Assembly: GCF_016107625.1 (NCBI RefSeq)
Contig: NZ_JABASV010000003.1
Location: forward strand, 343,457-407,456
Direction of reading: 5' to 3'
DNA: 64,000 nucleotides
Source: Vreelandella alkaliphila
Lineage (GTDB): Bacteria > Pseudomonadota > Gammaproteobacteria > Pseudomonadales > Halomonadaceae
The translations under genes and the position numbers were made by a program. Below are positions 6,831 to 16,300 of the stretch, piece after piece; position 1 is the stretch's first letter, and each line of letters begins with the position of its first letter. Below the pieces are notes generated by a model. The model was not told the origin of the DNA. It saw nothing but the letters and a program-made list of their open reading frames with translations, and ran no database searches.

Positions 6831-9800
6831 ACCGTCGCTTCCTGTGCGGGGCTTGAAAACGATGCGCCTGCAAACAGGCTATCCAGTGCTTCGATCAGTT
6901 CAACCGGGGCGGGCTCGGAAAATACCCCGCGCCCTGGGCTGCGGCTGCCGCGCAGAAATACCGTCATTGAACCGCCCAAGTGCTGGTGCGGGTCGTAGTC
7001 GGGCAGGCGCGCTTTTAGCAGCCGGTGCATAGCCAGCAGGTAAAGCGCTGCCTGGAGATCGTAGCGCTTAGCCAGCAGCGCATGGCGCAAGGCTTCTGGC
7101 TCGTAATCGCTGTCATTCGGCCCTAAATAGTTCGATTTCCAGTCCAGTACGTAAAAGCGCCCTTGGTGCTCGAAGGCTAAATCAATAAAGCCTTTGAGCA
7201 TGCCGTTTAGGGTATCGGCATCCAGCGCTGGGCGCTCAACCCCTGGCAGTAAGTGCTTGCTTACCAGTGCATCAATCGCCTGGGTGTTGACCCGCTTGGC
7301 GGCTAGCCAGAACTCTAGCTCTACTTGGTAGCTGGAAAGATCGGTTAGCGCGACGCTTTGTTGATTCGGTGCGGCCAGCGGTAACGGTGTGGTGAGTAGT
7401 GCTGAAAACCAGCCAGCCAGCGGTTCCTGCCATGCTTGCCAGCCGCGCAGCTGTACGCGCCGCCATAGCATATCGTTGAGTGAATCTTGATCGTTGGCAG
7501 CGGCTGCAAAGCCTTGTCTGCCTGCCCATTCCAATAGCCCGTGCAGGAAAGTGCCCGGCCCTGGCCCCCTGGGAAATTTATGCAGGTGGAAAGTGTCTGC
7601 GCTCGCCCATTCGTTGTTAATCGTTCGCTCGAAATGCTCATTTAACCCCTCGTAAACTCCGCTTTCTCGCGAAAGATTGCCTAGACTGGCCTTCGCTCGA
7701 AGACTTTCCATGTCATCAGGCATGAGCGAAATATCTTGTGGTTCATCCAGTACTTCAAATGTTGTGGCTTCCTGGGCGGTGGTGGGTTCCAGGGGCGTTG
7801 CCGTGGGGGCAGTGAGCGTGCCGGAAAGGCGCAGCGCCGAGTAGCTGGCAATCCACCAGTGTTCCTTGGCCGGGCGCGCGGGCGTGCGGGCGTGGCCAAG
7901 CGTGGCGCTTTGTTCAGAGAGAGCAAGGCGCTGGGCAGTGGGGGCCGGTGGCTCGCTGACAGCAATCTCGCTGCCTTGTGCCAGCGCTTCCAGCGCGCTG
8001 GTTAGCTCTGCCGGTGCAATGGTTTTTCCGCCGCTAATCAGGTAGCCGAGGGCGCTATTTTCCAACCCTTGCAGCGAGGCTAGCCCCAGCCAAGTCGCGT
8101 GGCGGGCGCGAGTCAGCGCCACATAAAGCTTGCGCAGGTCTTCTCCCAGGCGTTCGCGGTCGGCGGTGGCCAGCGTTTCTTCATCGGCGCTTAGGCTGAG
8201 CTGAAGATTGCCGTGGGCGTCGTGCCAGCGCAGCGGTATGTCTTTATCGCTCACCGGGCGGTGGTTGGCGATAAACGGCAGGAATACCAGCGGGTACTCA
8301 AGCCCTTTGGATTTGTGGATGGTGACCACTTTGACCAAATCCGCGTCGCTTTCCAGGCGCAGCTTGTGGCTGTCGCCATGGCTTTCCGGGTCGGCAATGG
8401 CTTCATACAGAAAGCGAATCAGCGCGTGTTCGCCGTCCAGTTCTGCGCTGGCTTGCTGCAGCAATTCGCCTAAGTGCAGCAGGTCAGTGAGCAAGCGCTC
8501 ACCCTCTTCGAATTCCCCCAGTAGGCGGGCGGGAATATCGAAATCTACCATCATGCGGCGTACCAGCGGCAGCACACCCTGGCGCTGCCATAGGCGATGA
8601 TAGTGGCTGAATTGCTCCACCCGCGCTTCCCAGGCCAGCTCGTTTTGTTGCAGGTGATCAAGATCGGCCAAACTGAGCCCCAGCACTGGCGTCGCCAAAG
8701 CGGCGCGCAGGTGGGCTTCGGCTTGGCGGGAGCTGGCTAACGGCTCGGCGCAGGCGCGCAGCCAGCGTTCTACCTGCTTCGCCATGGGCGAGTTGAACAC
8801 CTTGTCGTGGTCGGAAAGGTAAACACTCTTCACCCCTCGGCTGGCCAGCGCTAAGCGAATGGCGCGGGCTTCCTGCAGGCCGTTGACCAGCACTGCCATA
8901 TCGGAAGGTTTTAGCGGGCTTAGGTCATCGCCTTTTTGGAAGCCGCTTTTGCCTTCTTTATTGCCACCTTGGCCTGCTGCGAGCAGTTCCACCATATAAG
9001 AGGCGCAACGCTCGGCCATCTCGGTTTGGTAGGCGGTTTTGGAAAGTGGTTCTTCGCTTGTTAACGGCCAGAGCGTCATGGCGGGCAGCGGCTGGCCTTG
9101 GTGGACCAACTGTTCGTCGCGGCCTTTGGCGGCTACTGATAAGAACGGCAGCGGGTTTTCGCCGCCTGCTTGGCGAAATAGAAACACCCCAGCCGGGTGC
9201 TGATCGGCGTAGTGGAAGCAGTGATTGACGGCTTCCACCATGGCGCGGCTGGAACGGAAGTTGGTGCCCAGGGTGACGTGGCGGCCTGCGGTGTCTTGGC
9301 GGGCTTGCAGATAGGTGAAGATATCCGCACCGCGAAAGGCATAGATGGCCTGCTTGGGGTCACCGATCAGTAGCATAGCAGCGTCGCGGCGGGGGTTAGC
9401 GACGTCATAGACCGCGTTAAAAATGCGGTACTGAATCGGGTCGGTATCTTGGAACTCGTCAATCAGCGCCACGGGGAACTGGCGCAGAATCTGCGCGGCC
9501 AGGGCATCTTTGTTGGGGCCTTGCAGGGCGTGGTCTAAATGGGTGAGTAGGTCGTTGGGGCCCATTTCAGCGCGGCGTTCCTGCTCGCGCTCCATACGTA
9601 CTTTGCACCACTGTACGGCGTGAATCAGCAGGTCGTTGCGCGGTTCGGGCAAGGCGTTGAGGGCAGCGGGCATGTCTGCCAGCGCTTCCCAGGCGGCTGG
9701 GCAGGGTGGCGCGCCGTCTTTCCATATCTCGGCCATGCCGTCTGGGGTCAGGCGTTTCCAGGCGGCGGGGGTAAGCGTGGGGCGCTCAAGGTCGCTCTCG

Positions 9801-10768
9801 CACCATTCGCGCAGTGCGCCTAGCCAGCTGGCGCGGCTTTTGGCGTTGAAGCTTTGGCCTTTGAAGGCTTTACGTTTGGCGGCCTCTTCCAGTGCGGGCA
9901 CCAGTTCATCTAGCCAAGCGGGCCAGGGAGCTTTTAACGTGCCTAATGTGGCGCTGCGTTCGGCTTCGGCAGCGCTTAATGTGTCGGCTGGCGTGGGGCG
10001 CTGGCTGCCCAGTGCGTCGCTTTCGTGGAGCAGTTTGCATACATCTTCGTGGAGTTTATCCGGCGATTTCCAGTAGCGGGTAATGCTGCCCAGGGCGTCG
10101 GCATCCAGCGGGTAATAGAAGGTGCGCCAGTAGTCGCGCACCACTTCTTGTTCCAGTTCGCGCTGGTCGTTTTCCAGGTTGAGCGAGAACAGGCTGCCGC
10201 TATCGAAGGCGTGTTCGCGCAGCATGCGGTAGCACCAGCTGTGGATGGTGGAAACGGCTGCTTCGTCCATCCATTCGGCGGCTAGCTCCAGACGGCGGGC
10301 GCAGGCGGGCCAAGTGGCTTCGGGGTATTGCTCGCGGAGTTGAAGCAAAAGTGGGTCTAAATCAGCTTTAGGATCCCCGCCGCTGGGATGCCTTGTCGGA
10401 GGCGCTGTGAACCCATCCGTGGGCGCTACATCCGACATCCCTGTCGGATGACCTCCTCTACGGCATCCCCTCGGCTCCTTATTTGTTTGGTGGTCCGCCC
10501 TAAACACCGCAGCGGCTTCTACCAGCCGGTGGCGGATACGTTCACGCAGTTCCTGGGTGGCGGCATTGGTGAAGGTGACTACCAGAATTTCCGGTGGGGT
10601 GAGCGGGCGCACAAAGGCGCTGTCGTCTTCGCTGTGCTGCCCGCCCAGTACCAGGCGCACGTAGAGCAGCGCGATGGTGAAGGTTTTGCCCGTGCCCGCG
10701 CTGGCTTCAATCAGGCGGCTGCCGTGAAGCGGTAGCGTAAGTGGGTTAAGCGGGGCGGGCTGACTCAT
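6827..10768 (-). CDS. recB: RecBCD enzyme subunit RecB (3'-5' helicase/nuclease)
   Basis: 1313 aa; beta subunit of exodeoxyribonuclease V, combining a 3'-5' SF1A (UvrD-like) helicase with the complex's only nuclease domain. Walker A EASAGTGKTF lies near residue 21-30. Helicase motifs include VALIDEFQDTDP, LLIGDPKQAIYAFRGAD, TIHKSKGLEYPLVFLP and KLYVALTRAR. The C-terminal nuclease centre is GFIDLAFEH plus VLDWKSNYLG (near residue 1210). The start ATG at 10768 was chosen because GGAG lies upstream and the protein then begins just before the conserved helicase core; the frame itself opens 27 codons earlier. Two repeat-derived segments are carried in frame, at about residues 90-130 and 1014-1056. 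Both lie outside the catalytic motifs, so the enzyme is probably active. Confidence 0.95.
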   Translation of the reverse strand: MSQPAPLNPLTLPLHGSRLIEASAGTGKTFTIALLYVRLVLGGQHSEDDSAFVRPLTPPEILVVTFTNAATQELRERIRHRLVEAAAVFRADHQTNKEPRGCRRGGHPTGMSDVAPTDGFTAPPTRHPSGGDPKADLDPLLLQLREQYPEATWPACARRLELAAEWMDEAAVSTIHSWCYRMLREHAFDSGSLFSLNLENDQRELEQEVVRDYWRTFYYPLDADALGSITRYWKSPDKLHEDVCKLLHESDALGSQRPTPADTLSAAEAERSATLGTLKAPWPAWLDELVPALEEAAKRKAFKGQSFNAKSRASWLGALREWCESDLERPTLTPAAWKRLTPDGMAEIWKDGAPPCPAAWEALADMPAALNALPEPRNDLLIHAVQWCKVRMEREQERRAEMGPNDLLTHLDHALQGPNKDALAAQILRQFPVALIDEFQDTDPIQYRIFNAVYDVANPRRDAAMLLIGDPKQAIYAFRGADIFTYLQARQDTAGRHVTLGTNFRSSRAMVEAVNHCFHYADQHPAGVFLFRQAGGENPLPFLSVAAKGRDEQLVHQGQPLPAMTLWPLTSEEPLSKTAYQTEMAERCASYMVELLAAGQGGNKEGKSGFQKGDDLSPLKPSDMAVLVNGLQEARAIRLALASRGVKSVYLSDHDKVFNSPMAKQVERWLRACAEPLASSRQAEAHLRAALATPVLGLSLADLDHLQQNELAWEARVEQFSHYHRLWQRQGVLPLVRRMMVDFDIPARLLGEFEEGERLLTDLLHLGELLQQASAELDGEHALIRFLYEAIADPESHGDSHKLRLESDADLVKVVTIHKSKGLEYPLVFLPFIANHRPVSDKDIPLRWHDAHGNLQLSLSADEETLATADRERLGEDLRKLYVALTRARHATWLGLASLQGLENSALGYLISGGKTIAPAELTSALEALAQGSEIAVSEPPAPTAQRLALSEQSATLGHARTPARPAKEHWWIASYSALRLSGTLTAPTATPLEPTTAQEATTFEVLDEPQDISLMPDDMESLRAKASLGNLSRESGVYEGLNEHFERTINNEWASADTFHLHKFPRGPGPGTFLHGLLEWAGRQGFAAAANDQDSLNDMLWRRVQLRGWQAWQEPLAGWFSALLTTPLPLAAPNQQSVALTDLSSYQVELEFWLAAKRVNTQAIDALVSKHLLPGVERPALDADTLNGMLKGFIDLAFEHQGRFYVLDWKSNYLGPNDSDYEPEALRHALLAKRYDLQAALYLLAMHRLLKARLPDYDPHQHLGGSMTVFLRGSRSPGRGVFSEPAPVELIEALDSLFAGASFSSPAQEATV
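7600..7725 (-). repeat. Interspersed palindromic repeat inserted in frame in recB (same family as in recD)
   Basis: The + strand core is TGCTCATTTA (7635-7644) followed by GTAAACTCCGC (7652-7662), matching the recD copy at 5854-5880. A further small dyad, TTTCTCGCGAAA (7663-7674), follows. The segment encodes a poorly conserved linker (for example ERTINNEWASADTF) between the helicase and nuclease domains. Outer ends are estimates. Confidence 0.6.
10385..10469. repeat. 85-bp REP/MITE-like inverted-repeat element inside recB
   Basis: The element is bounded by GGGATGCC (10385-10392) and its complement GGCATCCC (10462-10469). Inside these lie GGAGG and CCTCC arms and a central perfect hairpin, ATCCGACA-TCCC-TGTCGGAT (about 10429-10448). 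It is read in frame in recB and encodes a Gly/Pro/Arg-rich stretch (RRGGHPTGMSDVAPTDG) near residues 100-125, between the start of the helicase domain and a normal RecB region. It is unrelated in sequence to the two TGCTCATTTA-core repeats. Confidence 0.65.
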
Positions 10769-10913
10769 CACGGGTCTCCGAAAGTAAAGCGCCCCAGCGC
10801 GGGGCCTAGACTGTATGAGTGCCCCGCCACCTGATAATCTTGTCGCCAAGCCACTCTTAGGACGCTCAGTTTACGCTACCAGCGGCTTCGGTTCACTCAC
10901 ACGAAGGGATCTC

Positions 10914-12095
10914 ATGCTGACCTCGCTTCTGGACAATGACTTCTACAAGATCACGATGCAGAACGCCGTGATCAAACGCTTTCCCTATGCACATGCACGC
11001 TACGCATTTATCAATCGTGGCCAGCACGCGTTTCCTGAAGGCTTTGGTACTGCGCTTCGCCACGAGGTCGATAAAATGGCGACGCTTCGCCTGAATGACC
11101 AGGAAAAGCGCTACCTGGAAGTTACCTGCCCTTATCTTGACCCGACCTATCTCGATTTTCTGGCCGGCTTTCGTTACGAACCTTCTGAGGTAATCATCGA
11201 ACAGCAGGGCAGTGAGCTTTCGGTGGTTATCGAGGGGCCTTGGTACCGCACGATTTTATGGGAAGTGCCGCTGATGGCGTTGATCAGCGAACTTTGGTAT
11301 CGGCTACGCGGCGTCTCGGTGACCCATGATGACGATGCACTGATCGAGCAACGCACCCAGGAGAAGATCGAGCTTTATCGCCGCTTAGGGCTGAAAATTG
11401 CCGAGTTCGGCACGCGTCGCCGTTTCTCATTTGAGGTTCATGATCGAGTGGTGGAAGCGCTGCGTCACTATGGTGGTGAAGCCTTTAGCGGCACTAGCAA
11501 TGTACTTTTGGCTATGCGTCACGACGTGAAGCCGATAGGCACCCACGCCCACGAGTGGTTTATGTTCCATGGTGCCCGCTTTGGCTTCAAAATGGCCAAC
11601 AGTCTTGCCCTAGAGCACTGGGTGGATGTGTATCGTGGCGATCTGGGGATTGCCCTAACGGATACCTTCACATCGTCCGCTTTCTTCGACAGCTTCGATA
11701 AAAAATTCGCCAAGCTATTCGATGGCGTACGCCATGATAGCGGCGACCCGATTGAGTTTGCCTCCCAAACCATCGCTCACTATGAACGCCTGGGTATTAA
11801 CCCGCTGAGCAAAACCATTATTTTTTCGGATGCCTTAACGCCGGAAAAAGTCGAGCGCATTCAAGCGTTTTGTCAGGAACGGATTGGGATGGCGTTTGGC
11901 ATCGGCACCAACTTCACTAACGATGTCGGCGTTGAGCCGATGAATATGGTGATCAAAATGGTCGAGGCGCGCCCCGAAGGGCAGGGCTGGCTGCCGGTGA
12001 TCAAACTCTCCGATGTGCCGGATAAGCATACCGGCGACCCGGAGATGATTTCGTTAGCAAAACGGATACTCTCGTTAAGCGAGACGAGTATTTAA
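10914..12095 (+). CDS. pncB: Nicotinate phosphoribosyltransferase
   Basis: 393 aa. It converts nicotinate and PRPP to nicotinate mononucleotide in the NAD salvage (Preiss-Handler) pathway. Family stretches seen: LLDNDFYKITMQ at the N-terminus, RYAFINRG, EFGTRRRFSF, GTSNVLLAM, KPIGTHAHEWFM, RHDSGDP, IIFSDALTPE and FGIGTNFTNDVG. Length matches E. coli PncB (400 aa). The start ATG at 10914 has AAGGGA just upstream; an earlier in-frame ATG at 10815 would add 33 residues not found in the family. It is transcribed away from recB. Its position splits recBD from recC. Confidence 0.96.
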   Translation: MLTSLLDNDFYKITMQNAVIKRFPYAHARYAFINRGQHAFPEGFGTALRHEVDKMATLRLNDQEKRYLEVTCPYLDPTYLDFLAGFRYEPSEVIIEQQGSELSVVIEGPWYRTILWEVPLMALISELWYRLRGVSVTHDDDALIEQRTQEKIELYRRLGLKIAEFGTRRRFSFEVHDRVVEALRHYGGEAFSGTSNVLLAMRHDVKPIGTHAHEWFMFHGARFGFKMANSLALEHWVDVYRGDLGIALTDTFTSSAFFDSFDKKFAKLFDGVRHDSGDPIEFASQTIAHYERLGINPLSKTIIFSDALTPEKVERIQAFCQERIGMAFGIGTNFTNDVGVEPMNMVIKMVEARPEGQGWLPVIKLSDVPDKHTGDPEMISLAKRILSLSETSI

Positions 12096-12112
12096 GCCGG
12101 TTTTATGCTGGC

Positions 12113-12601
12113 CTAAAGAACCCGCATCACTATGACGCCTGCCAGCCAGAGGCCAGCGCCAAAACTGGCATGCGCGAAAAGACTACGCAGCCTGGCGGTG
12201 GTTGGCTGCGGCGTCTTGCGGGCGGCAATCCCTGCTCCCATACCAGGCTGCAGGATTAGAAACGGCGCAATTACCGTTATCACACCGAAGCCTAACGCCG
12301 GTATGAGTGTGGGGCGTGCCAGCCAGTTTGGCCCAACTAGCACTAAGAATATGATCGCGAAAGCGACGCCAATCAGGTAGTGCGCCAGCCACCCTAGCCC
12401 CATTTCTGCTCGAATCGGGGCGCTTTCACCAATCGGCCGGTGGATGAACCTGCCTTTCGGCAAGTGCCCTAGCCAACGCCCAACCATGGCGTAATTCAGC
12501 GAGGGAATACCCAGCAGCCGCTTCTGCAGCAGCGCGACCATATCCATAAAAGCGGTTGCTCCCAGGCCGAGCAGTAGCGCATTGGTCAGCAGCCCATTCA
12601 T
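12113..12601 (-). CDS. DUF2938-family membrane protein
   Basis: 162 aa, about four hydrophobic segments (roughly residues 5-22, 70-92, 98-118 and 138-160). The N-terminal ATAFMDMVALLQ and the central GRWLGHLPKGRF, where the arginine-rich loop follows the first helix, match the DUF2938 family. No biochemical role is known to me. The start ATG has AGGAG 7 nt upstream. The gene is divergent from a merR gene. A MerR-type promoter with a 19-bp spacer in front of merR reads toward this gene, so control by that regulator is likely. It converges with pncB. Confidence 0.75.
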   Translation of the reverse strand: MNGLLTNALLLGLGATAFMDMVALLQKRLLGIPSLNYAMVGRWLGHLPKGRFIHRPIGESAPIRAEMGLGWLAHYLIGVAFAIIFLVLVGPNWLARPTLIPALGFGVITVIAPFLILQPGMGAGIAARKTPQPTTARLRSLFAHASFGAGLWLAGVIVMRVL

Positions 12602-12786
12602 TGCTGCACTCCTGGCATTTTTGCCTCGCTCATCTTTGTGCTTGTTATCCTTGCTCTTGTTAACGGTTTAGCAACGGCGTATGGGCGGCTGTGCGTATTG
12701 AAAACAGGCATGTTTGTTAGACTCCAGACAGTGTGGATAGAAGTTTGGCTAGAAGCGTGGGTGGATACGTAGGGGAGAAGCGTTGT

Positions 12787-12817
12787 AGCCTATTACTTCA
12801 AGTCAACTTTAAGTCAA
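12787..12817 (-). promoter_or_regulatory. MerR-type promoter/operator reading toward the DUF2938 gene
   Basis: On the minus strand TTGACT (12817-12812) and TAGGCT (12792-12787) are separated by 19 bp, the over-long spacer typical of MerR-family promoters. The imperfect dyad ACTTCAAGTC/AACTTTAAGT (12795-12814; 8 of 10 pairs) fills the spacer and resembles SoxR/CueR-type operators. It lies 9 nt before the merR start, so the regulator could also repress itself. Confidence 0.5.
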
Positions 12818-12822
12818 GTGCC

Positions 12823-13287
12823 ATGCTCGATATTTCCGAACTGTCTCGAAAAAGTGGTATTCCTGCCTCGAAATTGCGTTATTACGAGGAAGTTGGCCTG
12901 ATTAGGTCGGTGGGGCGCAATGGTCTGCGGCGGGTTTTTGAGACCAGCGTTTTAACACGCTTGTCGCTGATTGCACTGGGGCAGGTCGCGGGTTTTTCAC
13001 TGGCCGAGATGCGCGACATGCTCGGCACGCAACGGCAGCCGGAAATCGACCGTGAAGCGGTGAGTGCTAAGGCAGATCTTCTGGACCGCCACATTAACGA
13101 ACTGACAGCCCTTCGTGACGGTTTGCGTCATGTGGCGACCTGCTCCGCGCCGAGTCATCTGGAGTGCCCGACGTTTCAGCGTCTAATGCGCATCGCATTG
13201 GCTCGCCAGACTGGGCGAAAGCCTGAGCAGCAAAAGCGCCTTACGCAGCAAAACAGCCGTGCCAAGCAGAAAGGGAGCAAACCCTGA
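12823..13287 (+). CDS. MerR-family transcriptional regulator
   Basis: 154 aa. The N-terminal winged HTH is typical: LDISELSRKSGIPASKLRYYEE, broken here only by convention, then VGLIRSVGRNGLRRVF. A coiled dimerisation helix follows (residues 80-105). The C-terminal part carries two cysteines (ATCSAPSHLECPTF), a possible metal or redox sensor site, though the spacing matches no sensor I can name. The start ATG at 12823 lies directly after the operator dyad; an upstream in-frame ATG at 12733 would place that dyad inside the coding region. The likely target is the divergent DUF2938 gene. The effector is unknown. The tail is basic and Gln/Lys-rich. Confidence 0.85.
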   Translation: MLDISELSRKSGIPASKLRYYEEVGLIRSVGRNGLRRVFETSVLTRLSLIALGQVAGFSLAEMRDMLGTQRQPEIDREAVSAKADLLDRHINELTALRDGLRHVATCSAPSHLECPTFQRLMRIALARQTGRKPEQQKRLTQQNSRAKQKGSKP

Positions 13288-13342
13288 TCACCACATGGAC
13301 ACGGTTGAGCTTGAACAGGGGCTAGAAGAGGCGCTTAACGCA

Positions 13343-16300
13343 TTACGATGCCGCTTTCTTCGCGTTATCTTTCTTCGCATTACCTTTCACGGCCTTGAAA
13401 AGCGGAGCGTACAGCGCTTCCGTGAGTTCGGCAAAGGTGTGCTTTTCGTTGGCGGTGCGGTCAAAAAACAGCCGCTCGAAGCGGGGCCATTGATGGCCGA
13501 GATAAGGGCTCTGGTCGGCTTCGCCGGTGGTTTTAAATCCGCTCTCATAGACTTTTTCGGCTGCGGCGTAGGCGTCGCTTTCCCTGCCTTTCTCAATCGC
13601 AATGTCAGGTGTGCCCAGTTTTGTCAGCCAAGCAAAGGCGGTCTGGGGAGCTAGCGGAAGCGGCTCTTCCAGGCCGTGTAGCCAGGCGCTTAGCTGGGTT
13701 TCCAGGTGGGCGCGGGCGATGTCGGCAGCGATAGGTTCCAGGGTGATGTTGCCGGCCTTGGAAAGCAGCTGGGTGGTCATCGGACCGCTGAGATTGCCCG
13801 CGAGGTGGGCAACCCAGTGGCGTAGCAGCAGATGCCACTGGTACTTGCTGTTTTTAACCAGGCTGCTGCTAAGCAATAACAGGCGGCAGCGGTTGCCCGC
13901 GTCATCCTGGCGTAACTCGCCCAGCCAATCTTCCAACGTAATACCGTTACTGCCTGCCAGGTGAATGGCTTCTGGGTCACCTAGCGCAATCGGCCAAGCG
14001 TCCAAAGCATCTTCGTAGTCGCTGAACAGGGCTTCCATGGGTTCTGCTAAGGCATCGCGCATGCGCTCGCCAAAGGCACCCATGGCCAATACGCCTTGGC
14101 CCTGAAAACGCTCAAGGGCTGTGTGCAGTGCTTCAATGCGTGGCTCGCCGCGATCAATGGCGTGGCGCTGAGCGGCGATCAGTTGGTCTTGTAGCTGCCA
14201 GTTTTGCAGGCCATCCAGGGCGAACGGTTCTTCGTCTAGCTCGGCAATCGCTTCCTGCTCGAAATACACCCCCAACCGAGTATTGAAGAAGGCGCGTACT
14301 GGCTCGCGTAGGAATTGGCCTAACTGGCCAAGCGTCAGGCTGGTTGGGATGTTTTCCGGTGGGGGAAGTGTGGATTGGGCAGCTTGAGGCGTGCGTGGTG
14401 CGTGTACCTCGCGCCATTCATGTGCATAGGTAAACAGTCGAGTGACTTGCGTGTTGGCATCAAAATAAGCGCGGCTAAACGGCTGCAGCGGATGCTCGGT
14501 GGTTAGCGCTTCCAGCAGCGGCGTGCCGTTCTCGATCTGCCAGCCTGTTTCCAGATGGTCACGCAGTTGGCCGACCAGTACCGAAGGTGGTAGCGGGGTG
14601 TTGTCGATTTGGCTTCTGCCTACCCAGCTTATGTAGAGCTGGTCGCGGGCGGAGAGCAGTGCTTCCAAAAACAGGTAGCGGTCATCTTCCCGGCGGGAAC
14701 GGTCACCGGGGCGGTAGTCACTGCCCATCAAATCAAAATCTAGCGGTGGCTGAGAGCGGGGGTACTCTCCGTCGTTCATGCCCAGCAGGCACACGCGCTT
14801 AAACGGAATGGCGCGCATGGGCATTAGCGTGGCGAAGTTAACGGCACCTGCTAGAAAACGCTGGGAAAGACTATGTTCATCAATCTGTGCCAGCCAGTGT
14901 TCGCGCACCATGGAGAGCGGCAGCGGTTCGTTTAACTGGGCTTCCTCGCTGCTTTCCAGCATTTGCTGCAAGCCGTTTTCCAGCTTGGTGAGCATCACGC
15001 TTTCTTGGGCGTCGTCGGTAAGAAAGAAGGTTTCCAGCAGCGTGCGTAGCCGCGCTACCCAGTTAGCGGCATCGGTGGGCTGGCAGAAGGTTTCCCAGGT
15101 CTCTTCGAGCTTTTCCAACAAGGTGGCTAACGGCCCGGCAAGGCCCGCTTCCAGCCCGCCGATGTCGTCAAACGGCTCGATACCTTGCCATGCGTGGCCT
15201 TCGCCCACGGTGTAGCCCAGCAGCAAGCGGCGCAGACCAAACGCCCAGGTATTTTGGCTTAGCCCGCCGGGAAGTTCGAGAGTCTGGCGCTGCTTGGCAT
15301 TTAGCCCCCAGCGGATACCTGCGCCTTCCATCCAGCGCTCTAGTACCGGCAGGTCACGCTCTTCCAGCCCAAAGCGCTGGCGCAGAGCGGGCACATCGAG
15401 CAGATCCAGTAAGTCGCTGACCGAAAGGCGCAGTTCTGGCAGGCGCAGCAGCTTTTCCAGGGCAATCATTAGTGGCAGGCGGTGGCGGCTGGCTTGGTCG
15501 GAAAGCGTATAGGGTATATGCCGCGGGTCGTCATTTTGTAGCTGGCCAAACACCGCGGCGATATGCGGCGCGTAGCGGTCGATATCTGGCACCATGACGA
15601 TGATATCCCGCGGGCGCAGGTTGGGGTCGGCACTGAAGGCGGCCAGCAGCTGGTCGTGGAGAATCTCAACTTCCCGCTGGGGGCCATGGGCAATATGAAA
15701 CACAATGGAGTCATCTGCCGCGTTTAGCGCTGGCCAGTGAGTTTGGGTTTCCGCTACGGGGCGCAGTTCGCGAATATCATCTTGCAGTTGGCTGAGCAGG
15801 CAGTCGCGATCAACGCCGTTAAACGGCTCGAACATATCAATGCGCAGCGCCTGCTGCTCAAACAAAGTTTGATAATTGCCCGAATCGTCGTGTTCATCCA
15901 GCAGGCGCAGGTAGTCGCGGCCCTGCTTGCCCCAAGCGGCGAGTAGCGGTTGAGCGTGCAGATGCAGGGCATCGTCGGCGTCGCCAGTGCCCAGTACATC
16001 CAACGCTTCGGGCATGCCGGTTTTGCGCCGCTGGCGGTAGCGGTTGGCGCGCAGTAAATCTTTGTGCTCGATGATATCTGCCCAGTAGAACTGGCAGGGG
16101 TTGTGCACACACAGCACGATTTGGCAGCAGCGAGAGAGCGCCGCCAGCGCTTCCAAGGTTTGTTGGGGCAGCGATGAAATACCAAAAATAATCAGCCGCC
16201 GAGGCAAGCCGCGCGGGCAGGGCTGGCCTTCCAGCTGTTCTGTCGCTTTCAAAAAGCGCCGATGCACCTGGGCACGGCTACTGTTAAGGCCTGCATCGCC

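Noticed and set aside
9636..10285. Open frames opposite recB, recC and recD on the + strand
   Set aside because: They are GC-driven shadows of real coding genes, with no recognisable domain.
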